A stretch of DNA of 8,306 nucleotides from contig JAZLBG010000064.1 in NCBI GenBank assembly GCA_045613585.1, positions 1-8,306 of the forward strand, read 5' to 3'. Under the pieces are notes generated by a model that worked only from the letters and a program-made list of their open reading frames with translations, had not been told where the DNA came from and did not search any database. This stretch comes from Fimenecus sp045613585 (GTDB lineage: Bacteria; Bacillota; Clostridia; Oscillospirales; Acutalibacteraceae). The position numbers and the translations under genes were made by a program. Each line of letters begins with the position of its first letter. The stretch's first letter is position 1. Of the stretch, positions 5,339-8,306 are shown piece after piece.

Positions 5339-7004
5339 TGTTAGATATAACTGTTTCTGTTTTATCCCACAATTCTTTACATAAGTATTTTTCTGACTTT
5401 GGTAATGTAACATTTACAATGTTATGTAAATCTGCAAGAGTATAGCTCATTTTTGCATTTGAAAAGCCTTTATTAAATAAGCAAATTGCTACTTCATTAT
5501 TTTCAAGTGGCTTAACAAGAATGTCACAAACAACATTACTCTTAACTCTTTTACATTGAATTCCAAGCTTATCTTGGTCAATTGCAATAACATCTTTATT
5601 AGTAAGTATTTCAAGAATCTTGTTATCAGTATCAATCGTACCATCAGTTTTGATAAAATCTCGAATATCATTACCAAGAATTAATGGTGCTGCCATCATA
5701 GACCACAAAGTAAAATGTGATTTATTTTCTTCAACAGTAAGATTACCATTACCTACTTCAAGCATATCAGGGTCATTAAAAGCACCAGGTTGTGCATATT
5801 TATCAAGTCTGACATTAACTTCATAAATACCAACAACAGATGTCCAATTTGGTTGAATGTCTGGTGTTGTTCGCCAAATATTACCTGCCTTTCCGCCCCA
5901 TTTCCAAGGTTGATTCCAACCCCATTCGCAAATCGAATAAACAATTTTCTTTTCTTCACAATTATTTTCTTCGGCAAACTTTTTAGTGGCACGAACAAGT
6001 TCTTTGCCCATCTTTTCATACTGCATTGCAGCACTATCCATTGGAGATGCTACGGGGTTATTAATTAAGATTGTATTTGCACCAGAATTAAGGTGTATTT
6101 TAATCTGGCGTCTGCCTTCACGAGTAAACGCCTTTTGTTCAGAAATAAGAAAATCATACTTATCTAAGCCATTTACTGTAATAACACAAAACTGACCATC
6201 ACAAGTATTCTTCTTCATAACAAGAGTTAAAATATACTCTCCATCGTCAGGCACAACAACATTATTAAATTCTATAGTACCCATTCCACTGCAAAGACCT
6301 TTTACATATGAATTTCCGTTATCTTCAATAACAACCTTTGCATCACCTTTAAGCACAGCATCTTTTGCAGGGAATACAATTTCACCTTCAATAGTATTTC
6401 CACCTATTGAAATACTATCAATATATGGAGCTTTTGTAGGGACTAGTTCGTGATGACAATAGTCGTATTTGAAATACTCAACACCCCACTCCGCAAAAGT
6501 TTCTGCATCAATTCGTTCATTATAAAGTGATGCAGGTAAATCTTCGCAAGTAAGAGTACCATTAGAAGAATAAATGCCTAGTTTTAAGCCTAATTCGTTA
6601 ACTTGCTCAACCAACCATTTAATTCCGTGTGGGAAAGTAGTTAAATCACCTTGCATTTTTCCGTTTTCATCTCTCATGGAAGATTGCCAACAGTCATCTA
6701 TATTTACATAGCTATATCCAGCATCACTAAGGCCGCTATCTTTCATAGCCTTTGCAATACTCAATATTACGTTTTCGTCAATTTTATTTCTAAATAAATT
6801 CCAGCTTGACCATCCCATTGGAGGAGTCAACGCTACACCATTATTATACATTTCATCTTTAACATAATGGATTTTTGTTTTTGCCAATGCCTTTTTTATT
6901 TCACATTTAGGGCAAATATTTTTATTTTTCAAATATAAAACACTACTACCAACAGCAGTACCCACTGCTGCTAAACCAGATAACAAAGCAAAACTTTTTT
7001 TCAT
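5277..7004 (-). CDS. GH27 alpha-galactosidase with an inserted beta-rich domain and N-terminal hydrophobic anchor
   Basis: 575 aa. GH27 enzymes remove terminal alpha-linked galactose (or GalNAc) with retention, using two aspartates. Motifs: LTPPMGWSSWNLF (59-71), YVNIDDCW (99-106), LTCEDLPASLYNERIDA (151-167), nucleophile D181 in YFKYDYC (177-183), WGWNQPW (361-367), the acid/base aspartate in NDPDMLEVGN (410-419, probably D413), WSMMAAPLILGND (434-446) and DVIAIDQDKLG (471-481), then a C-terminal beta domain. About 120-130 residues (190-320) sit between the nucleophile strand and the next barrel strand; they look like a beta-sandwich, carbohydrate-binding-module-like domain. The N-terminus (MKKSFALLSG..., hydrophobic 4-25) lacks a lipobox and a clear cleavage site, so it is probably an uncleaved anchor, but the basic residues after it (26-44) leave topology unclear. 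GAGGTGA at 7011-7017 fixes the ATG. No promoter is visible between the S1 terminator and this site. The 3' end overlaps a plus-strand gene by 62 nt. Confidence 0.92.
   Translation of the reverse strand: MKKSFALLSGLAAVGTAVGSSVLYLKNKNICPKCEIKKALAKTKIHYVKDEMYNNGVALTPPMGWSSWNLFRNKIDENVILSIAKAMKDSGLSDAGYSYVNIDDCWQSSMRDENGKMQGDLTTFPHGIKWLVEQVNELGLKLGIYSSNGTLTCEDLPASLYNERIDAETFAEWGVEYFKYDYCHHELVPTKAPYIDSISIGGNTIEGEIVFPAKDAVLKGDAKVVIEDNGNSYVKGLCSGMGTIEFNNVVVPDDGEYILTLVMKKNTCDGQFCVITVNGLDKYDFLISEQKAFTREGRRQIKIHLNSGANTILINNPVASPMDSAAMQYEKMGKELVRATKKFAEENNCEEKKIVYSICEWGWNQPWKWGGKAGNIWRTTPDIQPNWTSVVGIYEVNVRLDKYAQPGAFNDPDMLEVGNGNLTVEENKSHFTLWSMMAAPLILGNDIRDFIKTDGTIDTDNKILEILTNKDVIAIDQDKLGIQCKRVKSNVVCDILVKPLENNEVAICLFNKGFSNAKMSYTLADLHNIVNVTLPKSEKYLCKELWDKTETVISNTISAEVPSHGVKVYRVSALQ
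5930..6440 (-). other. Domain insertion in the GH27 barrel (approximate limits)
   Basis: The codons for residues about 190-355 separate the catalytic nucleophile (D181) from the next recognisable barrel element (IVYSICEWGW, 354-363). Standard GH27 enzymes have a much shorter link here. Residues 197-316 show alternating hydrophobic strands (TIEGEIVF, AKVVIED, EYILTLVMKK, QFCVITVNG, RRQIKIHLNSGANTILINN), the pattern of a CBM6/35-like jelly roll; NTILINNP at its end is typical of such modules. Residues 320-350 are the helix that resumes the barrel. Boundaries are estimated by eye. Confidence 0.6.
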
Positions 7005-7017
7005 AACATTTCACCTC

Positions 7018-7059
7018 AAATAAAAACAGGTCAGACGGTGTTTTGCATCATCTGACCTG
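7018..7059 (-). terminator. Rho-independent terminator after ispH-rpsA, abutting the galactosidase RBS
   Basis: CAGGTCAGA (7027-7035) pairs perfectly with TCTGACCTG (7051-7059), and the inner stem continues with imperfect pairs (CGGTG/CATCA). On the minus strand the stem is followed by TTTTTATTT (7018-7026). It begins 32 nt after the S1 stop codon. The T-tract runs directly into the GAGGTGA ribosome binding site of the alpha-galactosidase, so no promoter can fit between them. Confidence 0.85.
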
Positions 7060-7091
7060 ATTAGTGCTTTACGGCCTTAATGCCGATTTAA

Positions 7092-8306
7092 TTATTCTTC
7101 AACAGGAGTTTCAACAACTTCTTCTGCTGGAGCTTCAACTTCTTCAGCAACAGTTTCTTCAACAGGAGCTTCAAGAAGAGCTTTGATTGAAAGGCTAACG
7201 CGTTTCTTATCAAAATCAATTTCCATAATCTTTGCTTTAACAACATCGCCTACTTTAAGAACTTCAGCAGGTGTTCCGATGTGTTTGTGTGAAATCTGTG
7301 AAATATGAACAAGACCATCAACACCAGGAATAATCTGTGCAAATGCACCGAATGATGTGAGGCTTACAACCTTAGCATCAACTTCACTGTCTACTGGGTA
7401 ATCGCGCTTAAGGATTTCCCATGGATTGTCTTCAACTTTCTTGTAACCAAGAGAAATCTTCTTGTTTTCTCTGTCAAGTTCTTTTACATACACTTCTACA
7501 GCATCGCCAACGCTTACAACTTCTGATGGATGCTTAATTCTCTGCCATGAAAGTTCTGAGATATGTACCATACCATCAACACCGCCAAGGTCAACGAATG
7601 CACCATAGTTAGTAAGACTTCTTACTGTACCTGTGTAAACTACACCTTCAGCAATATTTGCCCAAAATGCATCTTCAACTTCTTTACGTTTTGAAGCTAC
7701 AACTTCGCGAATTGAACCAACAACTTTTCTTCTCATTTTATTAACTTCGATGATTTTATATTCAACAGTTGTCTTAAGAAGGTCTTCAAGTGAATCACTT
7801 CTTCTCATTTTAGCAAGTGATGCAGGAACAAATACTTTAACAGCACCGCTCTGAACAAATACACCTTTATTATCACCAACGATACCTGTAACAACGCCCT
7901 CACGGATTGTATCGTCAGCTTCAAGACCTTCCCAAATAGCGCCACGGTCATAAAGACGCTTTGAAAGCTTGATTGTGCCTTCAACATCATTAGTCTTCAT
8001 AATGCGAAGTTTGATTTCATCGCCAACCTTAAGTTCAGCTTTAGGGTCAGCTGCAGGGTCATCACTATATTCTTCAAAAGGAACGTAACCTGTATGCTTT
8101 CTGCCAGCAATCTCAACCTGGATTTCAGTGTTAGTAAAACCAACAACTGTACCAATTACATTCTGGTCAGAACTCATAGCGCTTAATGATTCCTCAAGCA
8201 TCTGCTCGAAGCCTGTTTCCTCCATATTAATTGTGTTTGTGTTTTCAAATTTCTCGGACATAGTTCTTATTACCTCCTTAATTATACTGTCAGGTGTTGA
8301 TGCACC
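7092..8306 (-). CDS. IspH–ribosomal protein S1 fusion, C-terminal part (5' end outside window)
   Basis: The frame is open from the right edge: 15 codons (GASTPDSIIKEVIRT) precede the methionine at 8261. GASTPD-IIKEV is the conserved C-terminal end of IspH (4-hydroxy-3-methylbut-2-enyl diphosphate reductase, last step of the MEP isoprenoid pathway), and it reads in frame, without a stop, into S1. Such IspH–S1 fusions are known in Clostridia. Counting from that methionine, the S1 part has 389 aa: a linker (1-33), four S1/OB-fold RNA-binding repeats (about 34-101, 118-187, 205-273, 290-360; the third and fourth carry the best signatures, NYGAFVDLGGVDGMVHISELS and SFGAFAQIIPGVDGLVHISQIS), and an acidic tail of PVEE/APAEE units (364-389). 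S1 helps mRNA bind the 30S subunit. A strong Shine-Dalgarno precedes the inner ATG, so separate S1 synthesis is also possible. The catalytic IspH part is not in view. A terminator follows. Confidence 0.9.
   Translation of the reverse strand, partial: GASTPDSIIKEVIRTMSEKFENTNTINMEETGFEQMLEESLSAMSSDQNVIGTVVGFTNTEIQVEIAGRKHTGYVPFEEYSDDPAADPKAELKVGDEIKLRIMKTNDVEGTIKLSKRLYDRGAIWEGLEADDTIREGVVTGIVGDNKGVFVQSGAVKVFVPASLAKMRRSDSLEDLLKTTVEYKIIEVNKMRRKVVGSIREVVASKRKEVEDAFWANIAEGVVYTGTVRSLTNYGAFVDLGGVDGMVHISELSWQRIKHPSEVVSVGDAVEVYVKELDRENKKISLGYKKVEDNPWEILKRDYPVDSEVDAKVVSLTSFGAFAQIIPGVDGLVHISQISHKHIGTPAEVLKVGDVVKAKIMEIDFDKKRVSLSIKALLEAPVEETVAEEVEAPAEEVVETPVEE
7095..7168. repeat. Direct repeat in the S1 acidic-tail codons
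   Basis: The 14-mer TTCTTCAACAGGAG occurs at 7095-7108 and again at 7155-7168 (60-nt period, in frame) and encodes the repeated PVEE units of the acidic tail. It is typical of low-complexity tails that vary in length by slippage. Confidence 0.6.
8272..8279 (-). promoter_or_regulatory. Internal Shine-Dalgarno at the IspH/S1 junction
   Basis: On the minus strand AAGGAGGT lies 10 nt before the ATG at 8261. It matches the anti-Shine-Dalgarno over eight bases while also coding for Lys-Glu-Val of the IspH end. It is as strong as any ribosome binding site in the window, so ribosomes may initiate at the ATG and make S1 alone beside the fusion. The conserved KEV codons could also create it by chance. 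Confidence 0.5.

Noticed and set aside
7027..7085. Riboswitch or structured leader upstream of the galactosidase
   Set aside because: The only strong structure is the simple terminator hairpin. The neighbouring CGGC/GCCG stem (7072-7085) has only 4 bp, and no conserved aptamer core is visible.
8281..8286. Perfect TATAAT on the minus strand just upstream of the S1 ATG
   Set aside because: A start driven by it would fall about 7 nt downstream, inside the AAGGAGGT site, and it codes for S-I-I of the IspH end. The -35 position is outside the window, so no promoter can be supported.
1..8306. tRNA, rRNA, CRISPR array, toxin-antitoxin or phage genes
   Set aside because: I looked on both strands and saw no cloverleaf, rRNA-like sequence, regularly spaced repeats, or paired small genes that would support any of these.

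Overview
The window reads as AT-rich chromosomal DNA from a Gram-positive, spore-forming Firmicute of the class Clostridia, most likely a gut Oscillospiraceae/Ruminococcaceae or Lachnospiraceae relative. The evidence is strong AGGAGG-type ribosome binding sites, a sporulation gene (yunB), an IspH–ribosomal protein S1 fusion typical of Clostridia, an NAD-dependent DNA ligase and a host- or plant-glycan glycosidase of family GH27. The species cannot be fixed from the sequence.

Layout from left to right. Positions 1-138 are the left end of an IS3-family insertion sequence: the first 30 codons of OrfA on the minus strand, and a terminal hairpin that contains the OrfA ribosome binding site. Positions 177-1250 (minus) encode a membrane-anchored XRE-type regulator. 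It has its own promoter, which overlaps the terminator of the gene upstream. Positions 1352-2143 (minus) encode a multispanning DUF1295/steroid-reductase-like membrane protein. Positions 2202-4184 (minus) are ligA, coupled by a 1-nt gap to yunB (4186-4833, minus, TTG start). The three genes yunB, ligA and DUF1295 probably form one transcription unit ending at the hairpin at 1291-1327. A 70-nt divergent spacer with a palindrome separates yunB from a small plus-strand membrane protein of the putative ABC-transporter type IV family (4904-5338). That gene's 3' end overlaps, tail to tail, a GH27 alpha-galactosidase gene (5277-7004, minus). A rho-independent terminator (7018-7059) separates the galactosidase from the S1 gene, which enters from the right edge and is open as part of an IspH–S1 fusion (7092-8306, minus).

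Functionally this is mostly housekeeping (translation/isoprenoid synthesis, DNA ligation, sporulation) with accessory genes (glycosidase, XRE regulator, IS element) between. I see no RNA genes, CRISPR arrays or defence systems, and no convincing undescribed multi-gene system. The points most worth checking are the perfect internal Shine-Dalgarno at the IspH/S1 junction, the domain inserted in the GH27 barrel, the terminator that abuts the galactosidase ribosome binding site, and the self-occluding IS end.
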